NCBI GenBank assembly: GCA_024699855.1
Contig: JAMPIQ010000002.1
Coordinates: 5,332,001-5,396,000, forward strand
Reading direction: 5' to 3'
DNA: 64,000 nt
From: Aphelenchoides besseyi
Lineage: Eukaryota; Nematoda; Chromadorea; Rhabditida; Aphelenchoididae
A program made the position numbers and the translations under genes. The notes under the pieces were generated by a model. It worked only from the letters and a program-made list of their open reading frames with translations, did not search any database and was not told the origin of the DNA. Positions 10,741-22,000 of the stretch are shown piece by piece. Positions within the stretch are counted from its first letter, which is position 1. Each line of letters begins with the position of its first letter.

Positions 10741-11607
10741 TACAAGGAGAGGTTCGATCCACGCCAGTTTTGGCTGAATTATATATCAGTCTACGCGCAA
10801 TTTTACGCTAATTTTGAATACAATAGTCTTTTTTGCTCAATCGCATAATTGGCCGAGTTATTGACCAAAAACCAAAGACACTAAAATTGCTAAAACCGTA
10901 GTATCGATTATGCTGATTATCGTGGTAAAGTCCTTTTATTCTTATCTCATTTCATTAAGGAGATATTGGCCGTTTTATTTGACCAATTCATTCCAGGTTA
11001 TGGTCCGCTAGTGTTCCCTCGGAAGTGTGAGCTGCAACAGTCGAGTGAGCAAGTGATGGGCTTGCGAACTCTTTTGGAGGTTGCAGGTTCAATTCTCTCT
11101 GTTGTCGAATGCAAGTTGATGTCTTGTATCCACAAAGGAAAAGGGGAAAAGAGTGAATAGTAGGTGACTACGAGGGATTCAGTCGACTTTTTCTCAATTT
11201 TTGAAGTCGTTTTGGTAGAACGCAGCACTTGAAAGTGAGGATCGAAGGAATCGAACTCGCAACCTCCAAAAGAGTTCGCAAGCCCATCACTTACTCACTC
11301 GACTGTTGCAGCTCACACTTCCGAGGGAACACTAGCGGACCATAACCTGGAATGAATTGGTCAAATAAAACGGCCAATATCTCCTTAATGAAATGAGATA
11401 AGAATAAAAGGACTTTACCACGATAATCAGCATAATCGATACTACGGTTTTAGCAATTTTAGTGTCTTTGGTTTTTGGTCAATAACTCGGCCAATTATGC
11501 GATTGAGCAAAAAAGACTATTGTATTCAAAATTAGCGTAAAATTGCGCGTAGACTGATATATAATTCAGCCAAAACTGGCGTGGACCAGGACCTCTCCTT
11601 GTGAGTT
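10736..11607. mobile_element. Foldback (long inverted repeat) element, MITE-like
   Basis: Two arms of about 365 bp (10736-~11098 and ~11243-11607) are reverse complements with only scattered mismatches, separated by a centre of about 145 bp. The outer ends read caact.acaaggagaggt in both orientations. No transposase frame is present. The inner third of each arm reads like a tRNA-derived SINE head (a B-box-like gagttcgattcc near 11245-11260 on the minus strand). No clear target-site duplication could be identified. The left end coincides with the outer edge of duplication arm 1. Such a palindrome could form a large hairpin. Confidence 0.82.
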
Positions 11608-12069
11608 GTCCGTCTGGTTATTCTTGGTCATATTCATTACAAAATTTATAGAGTAAATGAATTAAAGCTATTCCTGTTTTATGACCTTACTTTGTTTTAT
11701 GATTCTTAAGTTCAAACTCTTTTCTTGCGTTCTCTTACACCTGGTAGTGTTGAACATCTAAACTTAACCTGAAATCAATTTTTCCAGGTGATCGTCAAAT
11801 TGACTAGTCTTTGGATTCCTTTCAGTCAACGTAGTCAGTTCTTTAGAGCTTACAAACAAGCTCAACGGCGCGAAAATGACATTGCGATTGTTACTCATTT
11901 CACAAGACTATATGGTGTTGCTTATAATTGTCAGTGAGATCATTTTTGAAGTTACCTTTCGAATTGAGGTTTTTTCGCTGAGAAGCGTTTAGATACCGAC
12001 GTTAACAAGTGAGTTCAATAAGAATACAATTAGTTCGTTTATTACAATTGCTCATGACATGAAATAAGT
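11608..12069. other. Intergenic, nothing recognised
   Basis: AT-rich stretch between the foldback element and the 3' end of the next minus-strand gene. Short T-rich runs occur; no ORF or repeat matching elsewhere in the window was noticed. Confidence 0.4.
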
Positions 12070-12707
12070 TCAATTGATTGCGTATTTCATTGCACTGTCT
12101 GAAATCGAAGCCATGGATTCCGATCGTTTCATTCCCTCCTTCTCACCGATATCCGAATCAACACTGAAACGATTTGATTAATCGAAGACTATTTAGAAGC
12201 ACAAACCTTGGCAATTTAAGTATGTTCAGCTGTTGAAAGGTTTTAATCACCGTCTTTCGTTTGAACAAATCGCCAGCAGATTTCGTCTTTCCAATTTCGC
12301 CAATCAACTTATGAGCAATACCGCTCTTATTTTTGATTGTTTTTGGCAAATCATCCAAATCATCAAACTCTTCCACAGCAGGTGGTTGACTTTGAGTTGA
12401 GGAATGAGACTTCTGACTGGTGTTCGTAGCTTCGGAATCAGTTCGCATAAGACGTAATCCATTCAATTTGCGTCGAAACTCGTCGTCACTTCCCGTACGA
12501 TTTAAACCTATAAATTATATTCTACAGTTGTTATGGAGATTGTGAAGATTGGACATCGCTGGGTCCAATGAGTCAGCCTTTTGAATTCGTCATTTCACAC
12601 CACTTACCAAATGGTGATTGCCGATCGAGAAGCACTTCACGTGCTTTGGCGTTAAAGCCCCGATGAGGAGCCGGATTACGAATAGTAGAGGTCTCGGCCG
12701 ACGTCAT
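12070..12707 (-). CDS. Conserved-looking small soluble protein, function unknown
   Basis: Three exons on the minus strand join in phase: start at 12707 (MTSAETSTIRNPAPHRGFNA), an intron of about 99 bp (about 12509-12607), a central exon, then a 43 bp intron (GTTTGTG...TTTCAG, about 12161-12203) to a last exon ending MASISDSAMKYAIN at the stop 12070-12072. The product is about 165 residues, hydrophilic and without a signal peptide or membrane segment. It contains RGFNAKAREVLLDRQSPFG near the N-terminus, a Ser/Gln-rich middle, an acidic patch (EEFDDLDDLP), and a basic segment with the phosphosite-like SAGDLFKRKTVIK. Such Ser-rich, disordered proteins are often regulatory or cytoskeletal, but I cannot name a family. 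The splice joins, not homology, are the support. Confidence 0.62.
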
Positions 12708-13469
12708 TAGATTTAGTTTTTATTGTCTAAACTACGAATACTATAAAAGTTTAGTATGAAGAACACGGGATGTCGACCGCGAGATATGTGGTATTGCGAC
12801 AACACATACGATAACCTGTGATTACAACAAGTCTTATGACAAGTGATGAGAGCAACGAAATATCGAACGGAAACAGGCGAATTCACGACCTGAACTTTTT
12901 TTATCGCTACAAGCGGCAATTAACAAGCCGAAACGAAATGGAGAGCTTAATTAGCGGGTAAGAATCGGAGGTCCGACGTGTTTGCCCCTATACAACGGAA
13001 TGTATACCACTAATTACTCAAATTATGTTAAACTTCTCATAAAGCATTTTGGCGAAGATGTCACGGACAAAAACGCGAAGATAAATGTTCTCGCTTTTAT
13101 GGTCATCGAATTGTTCAGTCGAACAGATTAGAAGAAGGTGGCGACGATTAGTCTGGACGGGATACGAACATTGAGACTATAAGGAAATAAATCCGGTAAT
13201 TTTCTCTTTTTCTTCACACCAACTTCCCAGTATTTCACAACCGGAAAAAGGATTGTGTTGATATCCGCTCCCGATTAACTTCATCGTCTTAATTTTAGTC
13301 TAATTCTGATAACGCTGCGTGTCACGTCGCAAACAACCCACGTTCTCGAGAAGGTTCCGGATAGTTAATCAAATTTATAGTCACAAATTAAACAGACACA
13401 ACGATGTCTAGTATTTACATTTCAAACCTAAATACAATCCACACTTGGGGCTATTTGAAGCAACAGCGC
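12708..13469. other. Intergenic, nothing recognised
   Basis: Upstream region of the minus-strand gene ending at 12707 and downstream region of NDUFA2. Only short, low-quality frames occur. No tRNA or repeat was recognised. Confidence 0.4.
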
Positions 13470-14087
13470 TCAGACTCCGGGCGGTTTTTGTGTGGCAAGA
13501 TCACTGACGATTTGAGCGACTTGTTCACGAGTTGTGTTCTCCAACGGCATACTCTTCTCCACGCCGAATTCGTACCTGAAAGACGTCAGATTATAAATGG
13601 CCGAGTGATAAAGCGGACTGAACGATCACGCCCCCAACACGGGATTCCTATGGTCGTTAATTTGCACTTGAGGGGTCGAATTTTCAGCAAAGTTCAAAAA
13701 CCGAAGCCTCAATTTCTGTTTTGACGAATTTGCATGAAGATCGCTAATCCAAAAATTAAATTTTGAACATTGGTTGTGGTTTTCGAACAACAAAAAACTA
13801 ATCCTCAGATAAATCCTTTTGATTTCAAAACTCAGTAACAAATACCGTTCTTCGCGAACACTTGCAAAAAGATTAAGGAACGAAAAAACAACCACCAACC
13901 TTGCCCATATCTTCGGATTAATCCCTGAACACTCGCGAATCAGAATGGGGAAGTCGCGATTGTTTTTCTTCAGTGGAACATAGTCGTGCTCAATGAACGC
14001 TCGAACTCCGTTACTGGACGCCGATTTCTGACACAAATGAATTCGAAGCTCACGAAGAGCGTTAGCGCCGAGCTTCACGGCTGCCAT
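13470..14087 (-). CDS. NDUFA2: NADH dehydrogenase (complex I) subunit NDUFA2/B8
   Basis: Two exons on the minus strand: 13900-14087 and 13470-13575, joined in phase across an intron of 324 bp, long for this window. The N-terminus reads [21 protein letters not shown], then [20 protein letters not shown] and [16 protein letters not shown], followed after the splice by [13 protein letters not shown] and [16 protein letters not shown]. This matches the NDUFA2 family end to end, including the thioredoxin-like fold and the IHLCQ and RECSG cysteines. The protein is a small accessory subunit of mitochondrial complex I in the matrix arm. The size (about 97 residues) fits the family. Confidence 0.95.
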
Positions 14088-14288
14088 TCTGCAACAAACA
14101 AATTAAACAACATTCTCGCAGTCACGACAATCAGCTCACTAAAAGACTTCACAACCAGTGGGTCTGCCGAAGAGAAAAACTCTGTGGAACGCAGTTTCTC
14201 GTCATTGACTTCTCTTCTACAAAGCAATTGAAAAGCATAATCGAACATGAAACGATCGCTTTTATTAACCGACAACAAGAGAACAATC

Positions 14289-16668
14289 ATTTTAGAAGCG
14301 GTTTTTGTTTTTCATTGTTCGATTCGTGAGTTGATATCTTCGGCAATGGAACGTTAAGACCCGCATACGTACAAGCATAAGAAATTTGTTGTTTATGAGC
14401 GTTCATTTTCTGTGGCCAAATCCAACTGACTAACAGTCCAATGATTACGGTCATTAGAATACCTAAACGATTCGTTTTGATTGTCGAAATCGATGATAAA
14501 CATACCGCAAAGTGAGTAAGTGAATGGACTTAGTCTTGAAAGAAATCTTGAGCTTGGAACTCCATAATGATTCTCAGGTATTTTGAATTCGTAATATTCG
14601 CTAATAAGATAGGAAGTTTGCGTTTGATTTACGGCTAAACACGCCGGACTTGGCGCATTCATCGATTGCATGTCTAGCACATAGGGTTCGTAGGGAGCGT
14701 CGAGATTGTAGAGAATGGAAATAACGATCATAGCAATAGAACTAACAAGAAATCCGACTAAAGCACCGTTTCTATTGGCTCGTGGGAAGAAGATTCCAAG
14801 AAAGAAAACACCGGCAATTGGTCCCGAGGTTGCGCCAAGAGTTGCGATCACCACCTGTAAACTCGGTTGATCATTTACGCAGTTTTTCAATTCAACCTGA
14901 AAGATTCCACCCAATAGTTGACATAAAAAAGCCATTCCAGTAGTTATAAGTCCGAGTATAATGACAACCATTTTCATGATTATTGGGCCATGTCGTTCAT
15001 TACTCAAATGTGGTTTGATGGCGTCTTCGTAGATCACAGCACACATTGAATTCATTCCTTTAAACTGTTTGTGAAATGATGTGAAATCAAAACAACGACC
15101 ATACCTGAAGAAATTGTCGACAAAGTTGCGCTGAATAGGCACGACAAAAAGAGTCCAGGCATCCCAGGTAGAGCTGCTAGAATTGAAAAAAAAACATTTG
15201 CTAGTTCACAACTGAAAACTATACCTAATACTTTAGAAGCTAAGATTATCGTCAACTGATCGGGAGTACTGACTTCTTTCAATGCGATCGGGTCGCAGCC
15301 GTGAAAATAAGCAAAAATCAAAAGACCCAAATACATGGCCATAAAACTGAAAGACTTCGAGTCAAGAGCAATGTCTTATTAACTTACCCAACAATGAGAT
15401 GAGCAGGAACCGTAAGCGCCATTACGTAGTTTGCTTGTTTCAACGAAGGCATCGCGCAGTATCGTTGTAACGCCATTTGATTCAAACCAAAAATCTAAAT
15501 TGATGTTATTAAACCAATAAAAATGTTATAAAACATACTCCGATATTATGAATTACGCCTCCAATTATTGAAATCCAAAAGTTGTTGTACTAAACATTTT
15601 AACTGTTAGATATATTCATCATTGCTATCAAACTTGAAACGGATTTATGTCAAAGCGAAATATGGCATCGCTTAACCGACCAGTTTCTTCGGCACTAACC
15701 AACACATTTCTCAATCCACCTTCAAAAACAATATAGAAGCCATTGGTGTTTAATTACCAGCATCAATTGTCCCTTTGATCAAGAGACATCCCAATCCCAC
15801 GATCAGAAAGAAACTTTGAAGCGTATCGGCCCACACAACAGCTTTAATTCCACCAACTAGTTGTAAACAATTGTTAAGAGAACAGCAGTGAACTTACGTG
15901 ATGTGTAAATCGTTCCGACGAACCCAACACCCTAAACTCAACTTAATTGTAGTCTTCAATTAAACGCTTACAATTATAAACGGCCACAATTGAACTTCAG
16001 CTGCTCCAGACAACGCAATTGACTTAAGGAAGATCTTAATAGGTATCTATTATGAACGTACCGGCGCGTAAACAACGATCGCTAGGTAAACTGAAGTATT
16101 CAACAGAAACATAAATGTGCCAATTCCGCGTAAAAAAGTCGAGTCAAAACGTAGCTAAAAGTATATTGTTCTAATGAATAGTCCAAACGTAATTAACCTC
16201 AAAGTATTCATAAACATTTGTTGACTAAAACAACAAATGTAATGCAGAATCTGTTATCAATCTCACTCTCAACTTGTAGAACATCGGAATAAAGAATAAG
16301 CCCGTAAATAAAAAGGCCAAAGAACCGATCAAATGTGCAGCTCCCATACTTGCCCCTAAATTCAATCATAAGAACTTGAATGCATGTTTAACCTCGAAGA
16401 TATATCTCAGCTGGCAACTAAAAAGACTATCCTATTGTACCGCTGACAATGTAAAACATACTCCAAGCAGCGCTATACCACTGATAAATGTTGTAAGAAG
16501 AGACAAACAAATCGGAATCACTGGCATCTGATGACCACCGGTCAAGTACTCATCAGCACTACTGTGGGCAAATTTCGTGAATCGGGCCTTCAATCCATGA
16601 AAAACTCCAATGAACAAACTGAGTGCAAGAAATAACCCAAAGATCACGTAGTCAAATACTTGGAACAT
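14289..16668 (-). CDS. Sodium-coupled solute symporter, SLC5 family (SMCT/SMVT-like)
   Basis: A many-exon minus-strand gene with about 12 short introns. It starts at 16668 (MFQVFDYVIFGLFLALSLFIG) and ends at 14289-14291 (KPLLK). The first exon gives TM1 followed by SADEYLTGGHQMPVIPICLSL, the SLC5 signature region. The central exon at 15052-15342 has ALPGMPGLFLSCLFSATLS followed by TISSG, the conserved SLC5 TM8 block. Later exons carry GATSGPIAGVFFLGIFFPRAN and further membrane segments. The last intron (about 14470-14512) is 43 bp and joins YSLCG to ILMTVIIGLLVSWIWP. These are plasma-membrane Na+ symporters; the closest feel is the monocarboxylate/multivitamin branch (SLC5A5/6/8/12), but the substrate cannot be read from sequence. 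Confidence 0.88.
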
Positions 16669-17311
16669 CTGCAAACATAATACACATCCATAAGTTGACA
16701 AAACACTCTCGGAAAAAGAACGCGCGTTAAAACGACCTCCGACTTTTACATTAAAATTACTAAATTATATAAAGAACAGTTCCAATGAACTCTGACATTA
16801 ACGGTACGGTGTAACGTCGTCTCTTAATTGTGTTTGAGACGTCCCGAACTTGTCATCGTGCATCAAATGTCCGATAGACTGCACGGTGTAAAAAGTGCGA
16901 GTAGAATGTAAACGATTTGCTTCAGTTTGTGTTTTCAACAGTTAGCTTCGTACAAACTATCTGACTTTTTCGAGCAACAAATTTCATTACTTCGATCAGG
17001 GTACACTCAATTCGTTTTCATTTTACGTCCACTTGACTTCGGCTCTTCACGAGTTGTTCTATCGCTTTAACTTTCGTTGAATGCTTGGCGTTCCGTCTTA
17101 ACTATGGTTTCGCGTAGTTTTGGAAACATTGCAAACGTTTTGATTCTGCTCCTACTTAATCATTTTTGATGATTTTTGATTAATTTTCTTCCTATTACTT
17201 GCCATTGATTCTGCTCATTTTGTCAACAACCAAAGGTAAACAGAAACTATAAAACGATGAAGAGTATTTCGATTTTAAAGTCTTATTTCTGTTTCGGATT
17301 GTTCGCTAAGC
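16669..17311. other. Divergent intergenic (promoter) region
   Basis: Lies between the head-to-head starts of the SLC5 gene (-) and NAA30 (+), so it must carry both promoters. It is AT-rich with no convincing TATA box close to either start and no ORF of interest. Confidence 0.45.
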
Positions 17312-18276
17312 ATGGAGCCAAATCAAAATCATAAGAAGTTTGCTGAACTTGTTTCTGATACAGTTTCTCGTCTACAACATTGCATGAATCTAATTGGTGG
17401 AGTGAGTATTCGGATAAAAGTAATGAATGTTTGAGTACTCCAGGACAACCGAATTCAAGTTCACGCCGAAACGGAGCCTTCACTTCAACCGTCGTCTGAA
17501 TCATCGAAGAAACGAGCAAAACGAGCGAAGAAGAACGCGCGTCGAAAAGATCAACAACAAGCTGGTAATGCGATTAGACAGCCACTCACTTCCCATCTAC
17601 CAGAAGATCGAATTTGTTTGGAAGAATACAGGGACGAGAGCCAAATTGACGATGTGATGCGTTTGATTGGAAGCGAACTGAGTGAACCATATTCCATTTA
17701 CACTTATCGTTATTTTATTAACAAATGGCCACACTTATGTTTATTGGTATGTCATTTTGCCAGTGGCTGACTTTCTTGTTTTTAGGCGTTTGACACTCAA
17801 GACCAAAAGAATGTGGGTGTTGTGGTGTGTAAAATTGACGATGAAGAACCGGGAGTAACTCGTGTTGGACCACCGAATGCCTATATAGCAATGTTGGCTG
17901 TGGATAAAGATTACCGTCGGCTTGGAATTGGGACGAAGTTAGTGAGCGCTGTAATCAAAAGAATGCACGATTTGGGTTGTGGACAAGTAGGTTTTCGATT
18001 TAGTTTCTGAATTGTTTTGTTTAGGTAGTCTTAGAAACTGAAGTCACCAACACAAGTGCTCTAAATTTGTACAGTCGACTTGGATTTATTCGTGAACGAA
18101 GACTATTTCGTTATTATCTGAGCGGTACTGATGCTTTTCGTGTTAAACTCTACTTTTCATTGCCGCAATTTCGAGACAGTTTCGACGATGAGGAGTTGGA
18201 GGACGAAGGCGATTACGAAGAAACCATCGACGACACGCCGAATTGCAACCTGCAGTCGACGGAAGAAGTGGCATAG
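17312..18276 (+). CDS. NAA30: N-alpha-acetyltransferase 30 (NatC catalytic subunit)
   Basis: Four exons on the plus strand join in phase: start 17312 ([18 protein letters not shown]), introns near 17401-17442, 17746-17786 and 17988-18024 (37-42 bp). A basic linker rich in Lys/Arg precedes the GNAT domain. The domain reads [20 protein letters not shown], then [20 protein letters not shown] (the R..G.G acetyl-CoA loop), [20 protein letters not shown] and [14 protein letters not shown]. These match NAA30/MAK3. NatC acetylates N-terminal Met followed by a hydrophobic residue co-translationally at the ribosome. The C-terminal tail is acidic. An AATAAA lies at 18354-18359. Confidence 0.94.
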
Positions 18277-19018
18277 TCGATATTCGTACAATTGTCCGAT
18301 CAGTTAGTTTCGTTTTCACTCGTGCTGTCGCGGGTCATTGGTAATGGATTCTTAATAAAAGCTTATTATTTTTAACGGAAGTTTAACTTGTTACACAAAT
18401 AAACAGAGTTATTATGGTACTTTTATTCAAAATAAAATTGCACCTATACGTGAGTCACAATAAACAGAAATTGTTATTACTTTTACCAGAAGAAATAATC
18501 ATGTGGTAAGAGAGAGAAATGAAATGCCGAGAGTCAATGGATTGGGAGATTGCACGCTCGAACTCATGATTATCATCTTGTGTTCAGTGAAGATGAGCCC
18601 CAGAGGTTAGGAAGATTTGAGCGACGGAAATTCGAATCGCGTGATTGAGAGATTGAAAAACAAACTGAAAAACCTAGAGCCTAAATTACCGGCTTAATCG
18701 AAACCTAAACTTTTACTTCCAATTCAAAAATCGATGGGAAGTTGATATGCTTTTTGAAATCCTCGTTTTGTATGTGTGATGTACAATAGAAAAAAGAATC
18801 AGGCACTTAGTGTAAAATGATGAGCTAATGGATAATCGAAAAGAAATCGGAGGATAATCACGCGGATTTTTAAGTGAACGTGAAGATTGTGCGCTTGTTT
18901 TCATTTGATGTGGGCGGTGTTGATGGTGGACAAATAGAAAGAAATTCAAAGGCACTTTTGTAAGAAAAGCCACAGGCACAAAGTGAGTTCGATTAGATTA
19001 TAAACTCCATTAAGACGC
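18277..19018. other. Convergent 3' ends, nothing else recognised
   Basis: Shared 3' region of NAA30 (+) and NCX (-). AT-rich, with AATAAA at 18354-18359 for NAA30. The open frame 18713-18979 (-) lies directly downstream of the NCX stop codon, has no neighbouring exon and looks like UTR sequence. Confidence 0.5.
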
Positions 19019-22000
19019 TTAGAAACCGGTGATAACGCAGTAAGATTCCAACGCTGCTAGTCCAATGTAAATCAACCAAAGCAAGAAGAAAAATCCCGAT
19101 GTTACGAGCTGAAATTGATTGTGTCATTCAACTAAACATTTATAGTTCAATTCACCTGAATCTTTCTTGGTCCACCCAACTCTCCACCAACTTTCGGATG
19201 ACGACGGAGCACAATAACGATGATGCAGATTAAGGCTTCAATACAGAAGATAGTTACGGAGAACGCAAGAGTTCCCGGATCAACGCGAAAGATTGTTCCT
19301 CTTAATTTGAACATAATTTTTGACAAAAATTGAGACAAACCTAAAGTAATGAATAACTGCTGCCATGGTCCACGCAATGCCGAGGCCCAAAAACACGTTC
19401 ACGGCATTAGATCCGGTCACATTTCCAATGGAGTTGTCAGCGTATTTGTCCTAGAAAAACTCATTCAAATTGTTGTATTCAAACTCACTTGAACAGCCGA
19501 AACTCGTGATGCAAACGTATCGGGTACCTGCAAATCATTTTATTTTACGATTCCAGAAGCATAGTTATGAGTTTTAACTTACTGATGTTCCCAGAGCCAC
19601 CTGAATATAATTAAACTGTTTATAATTTATGAGTATCTTCACTCACAAAACTAATCGCCGTTACAGCATCCTTCAAACCGACCCAACAACCGAATTGCGA
19701 AGCCAAATCACCGATCACTGCCGTCAGTATTCCAATCATGAGAATCGACACGTTGAAACACGCCCATCCACCCCAGTAATCTGCAAATCAAAAATATATA
19801 CAAACAAAAAAAGTTGTCCAACCAGTTGGTGGTATCGTCGCAAACAAAAGCTTCCACGGAACGGTTAAGAAGTGCATAAAATAGTCGTATTTTGTGGGCT
19901 CGGCGTGTAGTTTCTGGCTTCCACCTGTTTGAGAACTTGCCGCATCGCTGCCTTCTTCATCTTCAGCATCATCGCCTAAAGACCGTAAAGTCGTTTATGG
20001 GATTTGGAAACGTACCAGCGCTAACTGTAAGCGCGTCAATAAATTGTTCTCTCCATGAACTTGTTCCTAGCATAAACGACGTATTTGCAGTCTTCAACAT
20101 ACGATCTACGACTCCCTGAAAACGATTCAATTTCCAACCTCAGAACGTAATAATAGGAATTGCAATAACAAGTTTCGGTCACAACTTTTCAAATGAACCG
20201 TGATCTTGTAAGAACTAACGATGTAATAAGCTCTAACATGATAATATAAAAGCGAGATGAAGTTCACTCATTTCACTAACTACAATGGTTCGTGGATTAG
20301 CTTTTTCACTTTCATTTTGTCTTCTCGTTTCCTCATCTTTAGGATTGAGTAGGTTTTTGCTACCTTCTTGACTATAATCAAACTGTAGGTTTTTACAATC
20401 AAGGTTTTGCTTATCCGTATGGTTCGTATTTTCCATACTATCGAAATGATTTCGATAACGATTACGGATTGAGTGGTAGTCGAGCACATGGTTGGTCGCA
20501 TTTGGGCGATTTAAATCACGGCTATTCGACTGGTTACGAGAAAGGAGATCGAGCGGATTGGTCGAATTTGGAATACGGCGGTCATAAGTCAACGGCCACG
20601 GGACACAGTTACGAAAACAGTCACGAAAACGACAAAGGTGATGATTTTGGACATCGCAGCGGCTACGAAAATGGTTTCGATCATGGTCATGACTCTCTCA
20701 ATCATCACAATCAACCCGTCTATCCCACTCGTTATGATCATTGGTGACATTTGTTGTAGAAAACCAATCAACTCACTTGAAATTCTTTGCTCTCTTTGAT
20801 TGTAATTTGACATTTTCGATATTCGCCGAGACGCGGCTTTCCAAGTTCAGCCACCTGTAAAACATACGATAAAATAAATACAAACTAAGATGCACAACCT
20901 CCAGCTGATCTTCGGTCAAATTCAAGTTGGTGTTTTCATCGGCTGAAATGTTCAGATTAAACGGCGAACTATTGTGGAAGGAAACAGGTTGTTAGAAACG
21001 TTGAAATCGTGTCTCCAAATTGGAAACGAAAATAAATCAGCAAACAAAGATGGTAAAATAAAGGACAGAGTTGAAAGAGAAAACAGTTTCGTATTTCAAT
21101 TACTCAGTAAAATGAAGCAGCTGCAAACTTGAAAGCAAATTATCAGAAATTCAACAACAATTCGAGAGCTCTACTTATCATGATTGAATGCTTTTAAACG
21201 CAAGATTTCACTTGTTTCTGTGCTTTACAGTACCCTATTTTGTAACCTAAAACCACACACTTTTCTTCTTGACCTCACAGTCAAGAGCTCTTGTATTTGA
21301 CAATGGAGTTGGATTATAACTCGGACACAATTTCGATAAACAAGACACACACAAAATCAACACTTTTGCTTTTTCTAGTGCCTACTTGTGCTGCCAGCCG
21401 ATGCAACGGACGAAATGGATCCAACCCACGAGCCAAGTCGCTTACGAATACGACCAGCAAAGTAGCCATCGGTTGAGAAGACACTCGACATACGACGTGG
21501 TGATAGAAGAGCTAAAACGCAGTTAGGGAAAAATAGGTGCCGATAGAATTTCGGATTTCATGCCGTAAAAGAATTACGGTGGTAGAAGTCAACGAAAACT
21601 TTTCACGTTTTAGAACTCGTAAAGAACGGAAATTGTGCAAAATAAAATCAAAAGAACATTCGACACATTTTTCGTATTTTGCTCATTTTCCGCGAAACAT
21701 GAAAGGATAGAAGAAACCATTCAAAAAAAACCAAACGACTTTGTTACCTGGATCGTCGGTATTCGGCAATAGTGCTGATAAACGTTTGCGTTCAATGCGT
21801 CTTGAGAATCTATCCTGGACCTTGTGCAAATCTCAAATAACCCACGATTACAAAAATGCTCATTCAACTGATGGCTAAATTCTATCTTTTAAGCGTCCCG
21901 CTGCCCTCCAGAAGCAACTTTATGATCACTCGTGTAGTAAGTTCACAAAACATCTCATAAGTATACGACACTCAACACACATCACAAATCGACATCAACT

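Noticed and set aside
10966..11228. Short open frames inside the foldback element
   Set aside because: They read through the arms and centre in both directions without any transposase motif.
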